From: Roseithermus sacchariphilus
GTDB lineage: Bacteria > Bacteroidota > Rhodothermia > Rhodothermales > MEBIC09517
NCBI GenBank assembly: GCA_003285105.1
Contig: CP030158.1
Coordinates: 4,743,989 to 4,807,988 of the forward strand
Direction: 5' to 3'
Length of the DNA stretch: 64,000 nucleotides
Shown one piece after another: positions 1 through 7,917 of this stretch. The notes under the pieces are model-generated. The model was given only the letters and a program-made list of their open reading frames with translations, ran no database searches and was not told the DNA's origin. The translations under genes were made by a program, and so were the position numbers. Positions within the stretch are counted from its first letter, which is position 1; every line of letters starts with the position of its first letter.

Positions 1-1478
1 GGGCAGGAGCCCCGTCCGCGCGAAATAGTCGAGCGTGCTGTCCAGAATCGCATGGCGGGTCACGAGGGCCAGCCCATAGATCAGCCCCACGATGACGGCG
101 ACGACGAGCCCGCCCGAGCCGAGCACCCGAAGCGGGGCGCCCCGGGATCCCGAGATCGGAGCGGCAGCCGGGCGGGCGCGCCGGTGCACCGCGTAGTTCC
201 GGAACAGCCCCGCGAGGTTCAACAGCGCCACGGCGAACAGCACCGCAAAGACGGCCGTCAGCAACAGATCGCCGGTGGACCGCATCAGCCCGCCGCCGAA
301 GGTCGAGGCCAGGTGCGTCGGGTCGTAGAGCGGAGCCAGCGGCAGCTTGCCGCGCTGCCAGCGGTTGGGCACGTCCAGCGCGACGAAGGCGTAGCGCACC
401 CCCCACCAGGCCAGGCCGGCGAGCAGGAAGTGCCCCAGGGTCCGGCGTAGGAGCGGCTCGACGGAGGGATCGGTCGGGGCCTCGTTGGAAGCTCCGCTGG
501 AGGCCCCGCTGGAGGCCCCGTTGGAAGCTCCGCTGGAGGCCCCGTTGGAGGCCTCGTTGGAAGCTCTGCCGGGGGCCGTACCGGCTTCCAGGGCCTGCAC
601 CGCCCGCCGCGCCGTGTGGTAGGTCTGCCGGTAGCCGGTCCAGATCCCGAGCATGACCCAGCCGAGCAGCAGCATCGCCCAGAAGGCCATAACCTGCTCG
701 TAGCGGGTCCGGGTGGCCTCCAGGATGCGTTCCGCATCGGGCGGCTGGATGCGCACGCGGGCCAGCACCGTACCGTCGCGGCCCTGCAGCACCCGCACCC
801 CCTGCGTCGGCGGCACCTCGCCCGTCACGTCGGGTGCCAGATCGACCTGCACGTTCAGCCCGGTGGCGCGGCTCCAGAGGTCGCCCAGGCTGTAGTGACG
901 GAGGTACTGGTTCTGTTCCGAGACCCGCTGATAGACGAGCCGCAGGGCCCGGATGCCGCCCAGCACCTGCCCCCCTCGCGGATGGGCCACCAGACGACCA
1001 GCGCAGCCCGCCAGTCGGCATCGCGGACGACGGTGGTCTGGGGCGTCTCCAGGAAGCGGGGCGTGTTGATCGCCTCGTCGGCCGGCATGCTGAAGCCGTG
1101 CCAGGCCAGCAACTGCGGCGACGGGTCGTAGAGCTCCACGGAGATCCGTTCCGGCACCCGGAGCGCGGCGAAGACGTCCACCAGCAGCCCATCCGTGGCG
1201 GCGCCCTCGTCCCGGCGTGCCCGCAACGCCCGGCGGATCCGCTCGTCGGCTGCCCATCGCCGGGCGACCTGCACCAGCTCCGCTTCCATACGGACGAAGT
1301 CCGCTTCGACGGCATCCAGGGCCTCGCCCACGAGGGCGGCCTGCCGGGCTTCGAGGCCGGCCGCCACCCGGCTCACCTGTACGTGCCGCAGCCACCAGGT
1401 CAGCGGCAGCAACAGCACGAGCACGAGCAGGATGCCCCGGTATGCGGGCCGCCGATGATATGGGATCGGGCTGGTCAT
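1..1478 (-). CDS. Multi-TM membrane protein, probable N-terminal part of a sensor histidine kinase; partial and frameshifted
   Basis: The gene runs off the left edge, so only its N-terminal part is present. It opens MTSPIPYHRRP with a TM helix (about residues 13-29). An extracytoplasmic domain follows, with an amphipathic helix rich in Arg/Ala/Glu (FVRMEAELVQVARRW) typical of sensor-kinase input domains. After WPIREGG the reading frame breaks at a run of six C (970-975, plus strand). One more C would restore EGGQVLGGIRAL and a long open frame reaching base 1. That second frame encodes a TM helix (MAFWAMLLLGWVMLGIW), an A-S-S/N-G repeat linker, and at least three further TM helices (HFLLAGLAWWGVRYAF; LLLTAVFAVLFAVALL; GLVVAVIVGLIYGLAL). 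No kinase domain is inside the window, so the kinase assignment is inference from the layout. The frameshift may be a sequencing error or a real lesion. DUF4783 lies 51 bp upstream on the same strand. Confidence 0.5.
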
Positions 1479-1529
1479 GATCGTCCCGCCCTCGCACCGC
1501 CGGCACGCGTCACCGGCGGGGGCGGGGCC

Positions 1530-1994
1530 TCACCGTCGGGCTCGCTGGTTGATACGAATGCTGCGTAGCGCCCAGGTGCCCGCCCGTTCCTGCAACCGCA
1601 CGTAGATCCGAAACGGCTCGGCGCCGTCCCCGTGCCAGTACGTCCCCACCGCAAACCAGTCGGGGCCGTTGCGGGACACCTCTTCGAAGACGAAGCGCCG
1701 CGGGGGGAAGTCCCGAAAGAACGTGCGCAGGACGAGCTGGGCCTGTGCCTCGCTGTAGAGCATGTTGGCGCCGAAGAGCGCGATCTCGATGCGGTCCGCA
1801 GCCCGGCGCATGATCCCCTGCTCCGCGCCGCGCGCAAAGGCCGCCTCGATCTCCCGCAGCACCTGCTCGCCCGAAGGCTGCGCCCGGACCTCCCCGGGCG
1901 TCCACACCGCCAGGGGCCATACCCCCACGAGGCCGAGCATCAGCAGGTACGCGCGTACCTGCCGTCTGAAACCAACCGCTGAGCCATGCTGCAT
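1530..1994 (-). CDS. DUF4783 family secreted protein
   Basis: A 154-aa protein with an N-terminal signal sequence (hydrophobic AYLLMLGLVGVWPLAVW after basic FRRQVR, ending near VRAQ). The mature part matches the DUF4783 pattern of Bacteroidota: an early GAEQGIMRRAADRIEIALFG segment, the YSEAQAQLVLRTFFRDFPP core, FVFEEVSRNGPDWFAVGTY, and a final RIYVRLQERAGTWALRSIRI strand. The family is small, periplasmic or envelope-exposed, with an NTF2-like look and no known reaction. The start at 1994 is chosen because it puts the signal peptide at the N-terminus; upstream in-frame codons encode low-complexity sequence. It lies 51 bp upstream of the sensor-like gene and is probably co-transcribed with it. 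Confidence 0.72.
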   Translation of the reverse strand: MQHGSAVGFRRQVRAYLLMLGLVGVWPLAVWTPGEVRAQPSGEQVLREIEAAFARGAEQGIMRRAADRIEIALFGANMLYSEAQAQLVLRTFFRDFPPRRFVFEEVSRNGPDWFAVGTYWHGDGAEPFRIYVRLQERAGTWALRSIRINQRARR

Positions 1995-2413
1995 GGGCCT
2001 CGTTCCTGCGCCGCCGGCGCTCGATCGTGTGTGCCGCCACCTGCCCTGCAAAATACAATCCACCCGCAGAAAAACAGCACCCCGCCGGCGGGCTGTCATC
2101 CCGGCTGGACAGCACCGGCGTCCCCGGTGTACGCCGCCGGGGACGTCGCAGATCGACGCAACGGTTAAGTCCTCGGCACCCGGGCCGATAGAAAAGGGCG
2201 GCAGCCCACTCGCTCCGCCGGATGCTCAGGAGAAACGCCTCCGGGGCCAGGGGCTGCCGGTATCGTGTAGTCCTCGGCAGAACCGCTCCCATGCCGGGTA
2301 TCAGGCGCGGTCCGGCGGGGCCTGAAACGGGCCCCGCCACCGTGCTTTTCGCCGGTCGGCGGCCTGCCGCGCCCGCTCCAGACGCGGGCGATCATCTCTA
2401 GTCCCCCTTGCTC
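1995..2413. other. Divergent intergenic region of 419 bp
   Basis: The region lies between two divergent genes and must hold both promoters, but no clear promoter box can be named. It contains several inverted repeats. GGCAGCCC near 2202 pairs with GGGCTGCC near 2254, enclosing a smaller GGAG/CTCC hairpin. GGCGGGGCC (2314-2322) pairs with GGCCCCGCC (2330-2338) across a 7-nt loop. Open frames here are low-complexity and not convincing. A structured leader RNA is possible but fits no riboswitch class recognised here. Confidence 0.4.
2314..2338 (+). terminator. GC-rich hairpin, terminator-like, 5' of the lipoprotein gene
   Basis: Perfect 9-bp stem GGCGGGGCC / GGCCCCGCC with loop TGAAACG, followed by ACCGTGCTTTTC. 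The T-tract is short and delayed by six bases, so termination is only possible. It sits 76 bp upstream of the chosen lipoprotein start and could equally be a leader structure. Confidence 0.3.
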
Positions 2414-5179
2414 ATGATGCGCTCGTGGTACGAACGTCCCCCCGGCCTGCTGCTCCTCACCGTCGGGATCGTGTTGCTCTTCAGCCGCTGCGACCTCCCG
2501 ACCCAGGCGCCGGACTTCTCCTTCACGACGGGCGTGCGCACCCCCGTCATCTTTGACCAGACCTTCGTCTTCATCGGCCCGGGCGAGGAGGGGATCGAGG
2601 CGCTGATCGATACGACGTCGGCCACGTTCGACTCGCTCTTCACCGTCGACCCGGCCGACCAGTCCCTCTACATCGTGGAGGAGGTGGACGACTTCGACCT
2701 GGGCGACCTCGACGGGGTGCTGCCGGAGGTGGACCTGAGCCCGGTCAGCGTGGAGGTGGACCTGGGGGACCTGACCGATCAGCAGTTCGACACGAGCTTC
2801 GAAACCGAACTGGGCGTCTTCGAAAATCCCGGTCAGGCCCTCCCGACGGCCCCGCTGGCCGTGCAGGGCGGCGCGGCCGTCGTCACCATCCCGGCCGACC
2901 AGATCTTCCCCGCCCCGGAGTTCGACCTGATCGAAACCGATCGCACCAGCACCCCGCAGGAGATCGTCCTGACGGGGGATGCCGACGGCGTCAACGCCTT
3001 CCGCTTCGTGCTGACCAACGGCCTGGACGTGCCGCTGACGGACGGGACCGGCAACCCCTCCGCCCCGCCGCTGATCATCCTGGAGCGGGGCGACGGCACC
3101 GAGATCGCCCGCGGCCGGTTCGACCGGGTGCCCGCGCCCGGCGCCTCGGCCGAGGCCCGCGTCAGCGTGGCCGGGCAGACGATGGCCGGCGACCTGGCCT
3201 ACCGCTTCGACATCAGCACGCCCGACGGCTTCGCCCCCATCGAGAACAACCCGGAACGCGTCACCGTGGCCTCCGAGCTGGAGCCGCTGCGCTATTCGGA
3301 AACCGTGCTGTCCAGCATCCCGGCGCAGGACGACATCGACGCCTCGCAGTCGGAAATCAACCTCGCCGGGGAGGTCGACTTCAGCGGGATCGTGGCTTCC
3401 TCGGGGCAGATCACCATCACCATCACGAACAACCTCCCCATCCCGGTCCGCATCGACGACCTGATCCTCCGCAACCTGGACGCGGTGGACACTTACCCGG
3501 CCGATCACGTGCTGCTGCAGACGCAGCTCGCCGGAGAGATCGCGCCCGGAGCCACGGCGGCGTTGCCCGTGGAGCTGGGGCAGACCGGCATCGCCCCCCG
3601 GCTGGCCGTCGAAACCCGCGCCTCCAGCGACGGCCTCGCCGGAACCGCCCGGCTGCGAGCCTCCGACGGGCTCGACGTCGCCGTCAGCGGGGACGTGCAG
3701 GTGGAGCGCCTCTTCTTCCGCCCGGGAGAGGAATCCTTCCTCCAGAGCGGCACCATCGACCTGGACGTCGAGGACGTTTCGTTCACGCCGGGGGTGGATT
3801 TCATCGAACTCAAACAGGGCACGCTCCGCATCGAGGAGCTCGTCAACGAACTGGACCTGACGCTGAGCACCCTGCAGATCAGCCTGCCCTCCTTCCGCGT
3901 GCCTCCCTACGGCCCCGGAGATTCGCTCGTGATCCGCTTCGAGGGCCTCTCCGAGGAGCCGGGCGCGTACAAGTTCCAGGGCATCGCGGCCAAGAGCACC
4001 CTCCGCGACCTCGCCATCGACCTGTCCGACCTCCGCATCTACCCGGACGGAAATCAGCTGCCCTACCACGTCTCGGCGCTCAGCCAGGCGGCCAGCAAGA
4101 CGAGCGAGCTGAACGTCACCGACCGGATCCGTGCCTCCATCGGTGTGCGCGACCTCCAGCTGCGGCACGTGGCGGCCTCGGTCGAGCCCTTCTCGGTGAG
4201 CATGACGGAGGATGCCGACGGCGACGGCCGCCTGGAGTTGCTCTCGGAGGACGAAGCCGTGGTGGCGTCGTTCGGCGACTTCAGCGAGCTGAGCCGCCGC
4301 CTCGACGGGCTGCAACTCGCCGGCAGCGCACTCACCTTCAGCCTGACGACGAACCTGACGGCGGACCTGGACGTCTATGGCGCCATCGTGGGCACCACGG
4401 CCGACGGCGAGCGCGTCTTCCTCAGCGGCCGGGGCGACTATGCCGTGGCCCCGTCCGACTCCCTTGTCGGCCGGTTCACCCTCGGCGGCGTGCCCCTGCA
4501 GGCCGAGCAGCTCATCCGCTTCCGCCTCTCCGGCGCCGACGGCCCGGACCAGCCGCGGACGAACACCATCGTCCTCGACGGCGACAACTCGACGGTGGAC
4601 GCCTTCATCAGCAAGCTGCCGGAGAACCTGCGCTTCGTCGGCAAGGCCGTCGTCGCCTCGAACGGCCGCGTGGAGTTGCGCGAGCCCTTCGAGCTGGATG
4701 CGGCGATCCACGCCAACATCCCGCTCAACATCGGCGGCCGCTTTACGGTGGTCGATACGGTGGAGGCTGACCTGAGCGACCTGGCCGACCTGACCCGCCC
4801 GGACGAGACGGTATCGCTGGAGCAGGCGACGTTGCGCGTCTCCTATGACAACGGCATCCCCCTCGGGATCAGCGCGCAGATGGACGTGCTGGGGCCGCAG
4901 GGCGACGTGCTGCTGACGCTGCCGAACACCGAGGACGGGGTGCTCCGCCTCGCCGCGGCGCCGACCGACGAGGCCGGCCTGGCGACGGACCCGGCCGCCG
5001 GCGAGATCGAGTTCCCCGTCAGCCGGGACGACCTCCGCACGCTGGCCGAGGGCGAGCGCATCCAGCTCCGTCTGACGGTCCAGCCCTCCGGGGATGAGGT
5101 GGCCCGGTTGCGGGCCACGGACCGCCTCCGCATCGCGCTGAAGGGGGACATCCGACTGAACGTGCAGGCCGGGCAGTAG
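2414..5179 (+). CDS. Large secreted lipoprotein of unknown function (921 aa)
   Basis: The N-terminus (MMRSWYERPPGLLLLTVGIV, then LLFSRC) is a lipoprotein signal with lipobox FSRC; Cys26 is the predicted acylated residue. The mature protein is acidic and beta-rich, with many Asp/Leu-rich stretches (VEVDLGDLTDQQFDTSFETE) and repeated strands typical of stacked beta-sandwich domains. One stretch, SGQITITITNNLPIPVRIDDLILRN, reads like an Ig-like or LEA-type domain. I do not recognise a family for the whole protein. It sits 67 bp upstream of the DUF5723 beta-barrel on the same strand, so the pair is probably co-transcribed and may act together at the outer membrane. The ATG at 2414 is preferred to a TTG two codons earlier; ATG 2417 is also possible. 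No Shine-Dalgarno is seen. Confidence 0.7.
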   Translation: MMRSWYERPPGLLLLTVGIVLLFSRCDLPTQAPDFSFTTGVRTPVIFDQTFVFIGPGEEGIEALIDTTSATFDSLFTVDPADQSLYIVEEVDDFDLGDLDGVLPEVDLSPVSVEVDLGDLTDQQFDTSFETELGVFENPGQALPTAPLAVQGGAAVVTIPADQIFPAPEFDLIETDRTSTPQEIVLTGDADGVNAFRFVLTNGLDVPLTDGTGNPSAPPLIILERGDGTEIARGRFDRVPAPGASAEARVSVAGQTMAGDLAYRFDISTPDGFAPIENNPERVTVASELEPLRYSETVLSSIPAQDDIDASQSEINLAGEVDFSGIVASSGQITITITNNLPIPVRIDDLILRNLDAVDTYPADHVLLQTQLAGEIAPGATAALPVELGQTGIAPRLAVETRASSDGLAGTARLRASDGLDVAVSGDVQVERLFFRPGEESFLQSGTIDLDVEDVSFTPGVDFIELKQGTLRIEELVNELDLTLSTLQISLPSFRVPPYGPGDSLVIRFEGLSEEPGAYKFQGIAAKSTLRDLAIDLSDLRIYPDGNQLPYHVSALSQAASKTSELNVTDRIRASIGVRDLQLRHVAASVEPFSVSMTEDADGDGRLELLSEDEAVVASFGDFSELSRRLDGLQLAGSALTFSLTTNLTADLDVYGAIVGTTADGERVFLSGRGDYAVAPSDSLVGRFTLGGVPLQAEQLIRFRLSGADGPDQPRTNTIVLDGDNSTVDAFISKLPENLRFVGKAVVASNGRVELREPFELDAAIHANIPLNIGGRFTVVDTVEADLSDLADLTRPDETVSLEQATLRVSYDNGIPLGISAQMDVLGPQGDVLLTLPNTEDGVLRLAAAPTDEAGLATDPAAGEIEFPVSRDDLRTLAEGERIQLRLTVQPSGDEVARLRATDRLRIALKGDIRLNVQAGQ

Positions 5180-5246
5180 CACGGCGCGTCGGGTCACGGT
5201 CGGCCGACACTTCCGGACTCGACGTTTCCACCAAGCTTCCCGTACC

Positions 5247-6680
5247 ATGACGGCTTCGATCCTGCGCCACACCGGCCTGTTGCTCGCCGTGCTCCTGCTG
5301 AGCCACGGAACCCTCCACGCCCAGGTAGGCACCCACGGCCTCCCGGCGCTCGGCATGGCCGGCGGCGGCCCGGCCTTCGTCCACGACAACGACGCGCTCT
5401 TCCTGAACCCGGCCAACCTGCTCTACCCCGGCCAGCGTGGCCGGGGCGTCCTCACGCTGGGCCAGACGCAGGCCTTCACGGGGGGAAGCCTCTACCAGTT
5501 CAACCATTACAACGCCACGTTCACCGGCGGGCAGCAGCTCACCGGCCACGACGTCACCGCCACGCTGGATGCCTGGTTCGGCGCGGATCGTCGCCGTGCG
5601 GGCGTCTTTGCCGAGGCCGTCCCGCTGGCCTTCTCCTACCGGCTGCCCCGCCGCGCCTTCGGGCTGGCCGTCCGCGCCCGCACCTACTCCCAGGCCGGCC
5701 TCAACCGGGGGCTGTTCGACCTGGTGCTGCGCGGCACGGAGGAGAGCCGCGAGATCCCGCTGGACCTGGAGTTTGGCCACCTGTCCACGGTCGACGTCTC
5801 GGTGGCCTACAGCCAGGCCCTGCTCGGCGGCCGGCTGACGGTCGGCGTGGCGCCGAAGATCGTCTTCGGGCTGGAGTACATGCAGGCCGAGATGACCTCG
5901 ACGGTGGTGGTCGAGGACGACGCGCTGGCCCACCGCTTCGCCTACACCGCCCGCGCGGCCGGCGGCGTCTCGGGCGGGCTCGTCGCCGGCTTCAGCCTCT
6001 TCCAGAGCGACCCGATGGCCAACGTCGAGATCAGCCCGTTCTCGGGCATCGCCGGGCAGGGCTTCGGGGTGGACCTCGGCGCCACCTTCGCCCTGCGCAA
6101 CGACGTGCTCGTGGCCGCCAGCCTGACGGACCTGGGTCAGATCGCCTGGCGGCAGGATGCGCAGACGGTGACGCCGCTCGGCTCGGAATTCCGCTTCGAC
6201 GGGCTGACGTTCGACCGGGATCGCCTGCGGGACGAGTACGACAACAGCGTGGGCGCCTACCTGGAAGCCCAGCTGGACAGCCTGGCCCGCGAGGCCTACG
6301 CCGGGGTCGCCCGTGATCTCAGCGGCTTCACCTCCGCGCTGCCCGCGGCGGCGCACGTGGGCGGCACCTGGTTCATCACGCGCAAGGCCACCCTGGCCGC
6401 CGGTTCGTCGGTGGCGCTGAACCGGGCACCGGGCTCCCTCTCGCACCAGCCGTCCTTCTACGCCGGGGCCGAGTACCGGCTCGGCGGGCGCGTTGCCCTG
6501 CCGCTTCGCACGGGCCTCCGCATGGGCGGCGAGGGCGCGCTCACGGTCGGCTTCGGCCTGGGCCTGGAAACCCCCGTCTACGACTTCGGGCTGAGCGTTG
6601 CGGCCACGCCGAAGACGGACGTGCTGGGCGCCGGCGGGCGCTACATGGTGGCCCTGTCCGTCGGCACGTTCCGGTTCTGA
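5247..6680 (+). CDS. DUF5723-type outer-membrane beta-barrel protein
   Basis: A 477-aa protein with a signal peptide (TGLLLAVLLLSHGTLHAQ). Near the mature N-terminus it has the GLPALGMAGGGPAFVHDNDALFLNPANL motif, seen in FadL/PorV-like Bacteroidota barrels, where a helix enters the pore before the first strand. The rest alternates amphipathic strands with Gly-rich turns (GVDLGATFALRNDVLVAASLTDLG; GEGALTVGFGLGLETPVYDFGLSV) and ends in an aromatic residue (SVGTFRF), as expected for insertion by the BAM machinery. The DUF5723 label is from the overall pattern, not a search. It follows the large lipoprotein and ends before a convergent terminator. Role unknown; transport of a hydrophobic ligand or scaffolding of a surface lipoprotein are both possible. 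Confidence 0.62.
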   Translation: MTASILRHTGLLLAVLLLSHGTLHAQVGTHGLPALGMAGGGPAFVHDNDALFLNPANLLYPGQRGRGVLTLGQTQAFTGGSLYQFNHYNATFTGGQQLTGHDVTATLDAWFGADRRRAGVFAEAVPLAFSYRLPRRAFGLAVRARTYSQAGLNRGLFDLVLRGTEESREIPLDLEFGHLSTVDVSVAYSQALLGGRLTVGVAPKIVFGLEYMQAEMTSTVVVEDDALAHRFAYTARAAGGVSGGLVAGFSLFQSDPMANVEISPFSGIAGQGFGVDLGATFALRNDVLVAASLTDLGQIAWRQDAQTVTPLGSEFRFDGLTFDRDRLRDEYDNSVGAYLEAQLDSLAREAYAGVARDLSGFTSALPAAAHVGGTWFITRKATLAAGSSVALNRAPGSLSHQPSFYAGAEYRLGGRVALPLRTGLRMGGEGALTVGFGLGLETPVYDFGLSVAATPKTDVLGAGGRYMVALSVGTFRF

Positions 6681-6691
6681 GCGAATGGCCC

Positions 6692-6713
6692 GGGGGAGGC
6701 GCCTGCCTCCCCC
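6692..6713. terminator. Bidirectional terminator hairpin between convergent genes
   Basis: Perfect 9-bp stem GGGGGAGGC / GCCTCCCCC with loop GCCT, filling most of the 34-bp gap between the DUF5723 stop and the stop of the convergent dehydrogenase. There is no strong T-tract on either strand, so it may act only as a transcript-end stabiliser. Confidence 0.5.
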
Positions 6714-6714
6714 T

Positions 6715-7677
6715 TCACGCCACCCGGTACGGCACGTCGTCGGCGCCGCTGAGGACGGCGTGGATGGCCTCGCTGCACATCCGCGCCATCGCCGTGCGCG
6801 CCTCGACGGTCGCGCTGCCCAGATGAGGCGCCAGCACGACCCTCGGGTGGTCGAGCAGCCCCGGATGCACCTCCGGTTCGCGCTCGAACACGTCCAGCCC
6901 GGCCCCGGCGAGGCGCCCCTCCCGGAGGGCCTCGACGAGCGCGGCCTCGTCCACCACCGGGCCCCGGGCCGTGTTGATGAGCAGGGCCGAGGGCTTCATC
7001 TGCGCGAAGGCGGCCGCGTCGATGAGATGGCGGCTGTCGTCGTTGAGCGGGCAGTGTAGCGAGATCACGTCGCTCGTCGCCAGCAGCTCCTCCAGCTCGA
7101 CGCGGCGAGCGCCGAGGCGATACTCGTCGGTGGGGTTGACGCGGTGGCGGTTGTGGTAGACGACGCGCATGCCGAAGCCGAGGGCCCGGCGTGCCATCGC
7201 CTGCCCGATCCGCCCCATCCCGACGATGCCGAGGGTTTTTCCGGCCAGTTCCATGCCGAGCAGCTCCATCGTCTCCCACCGCTGGAACCGGCCGTCGCGG
7301 ACGTAGCGATCCGCCTCGCGCAACCGCCGCGCCACCGCCAGCAACAGCGCAAAGGCAAAGTCCGCCGTGGCATCGGTAAGGACGCCGGGGGTGTTGGTGA
7401 CGACGATCCCCAGGCGGTGCGCCGCCGCCACGTCGATGTTGTCGTACCCGACGGCGAATTGCGCGACAACCTTGAGCGAGGGGCAGGACGCCAGCACGTG
7501 CTCGGTGACGGGATCGGACAGCACCGTCAGCAGCGCGGCGGCATCGTGCGCCACGTCGATCAACCCGGCCTCGTCGAAGCGGCTACCCGGCTGTGCGCCG
7601 TAGATGTGGACGTCGTAGTGATCGCGAAGCAGCTGGAGTCCTGCGTCGGGCAGGGGGCGGGTGACGGCAACCTTCAT
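6715..7677 (-). CDS. D-2-hydroxyacid dehydrogenase (glyoxylate reductase / D-glycerate dehydrogenase type)
   Basis: A 320-aa cytosolic NAD(P)-dependent oxidoreductase that interconverts 2-oxo acids and D-2-hydroxy acids. The catalytic fold is complete. It has the N-terminal lid (MKVAVTRPLPDAGLQLL), VVAQFAVGYDNIDV, the dinucleotide-binding loop GIVGMGRIGQAMARR, and the three catalytic residues in INTARGPVVDEAAL (Arg), DVFEREPEVHPGL (Glu) and APHLGSAT (His). The closest pattern is the GRHPR/glyoxylate reductase branch; exact substrate cannot be read from sequence. The start MKVAVT at 7677 is chosen because upstream codons are low-complexity. It is divergent from the KaiC-like gene across 240 bp and convergent with the DUF5723 gene. 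Confidence 0.9.
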   Translation of the reverse strand: MKVAVTRPLPDAGLQLLRDHYDVHIYGAQPGSRFDEAGLIDVAHDAAALLTVLSDPVTEHVLASCPSLKVVAQFAVGYDNIDVAAAHRLGIVVTNTPGVLTDATADFAFALLLAVARRLREADRYVRDGRFQRWETMELLGMELAGKTLGIVGMGRIGQAMARRALGFGMRVVYHNRHRVNPTDEYRLGARRVELEELLATSDVISLHCPLNDDSRHLIDAAAFAQMKPSALLINTARGPVVDEAALVEALREGRLAGAGLDVFEREPEVHPGLLDHPRVVLAPHLGSATVEARTAMARMCSEAIHAVLSGADDVPYRVA

Positions 7678-7917
7678 GCGGCCGGACCTGGGGGGATGGT
7701 GGGGATGGTTCACGGGCGAAGCTAACGAACCCGGCACGTCCGTACCACCCCCGCCGGCGGCTTCACCGGCAATTTGACGCGGCCGGTGCGAGGCCGGGCG
7801 CTCGCCCGGCACGGCCGTCAACGGTCGCGGTTTAACCGGCAAATTCGTTACCTTGGCGGGTATCCGCCCGAGGGCGACGGCTCCGGCGGCCCTCTTCGTT
7901 CCCGCGTCGGTATCCGT

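Noticed and set aside
2165..5416. Long minus-strand open frame antisense to the lipoprotein gene
   Set aside because: Low-complexity translation without family pattern; the plus frame has a lipobox and fits its operon.
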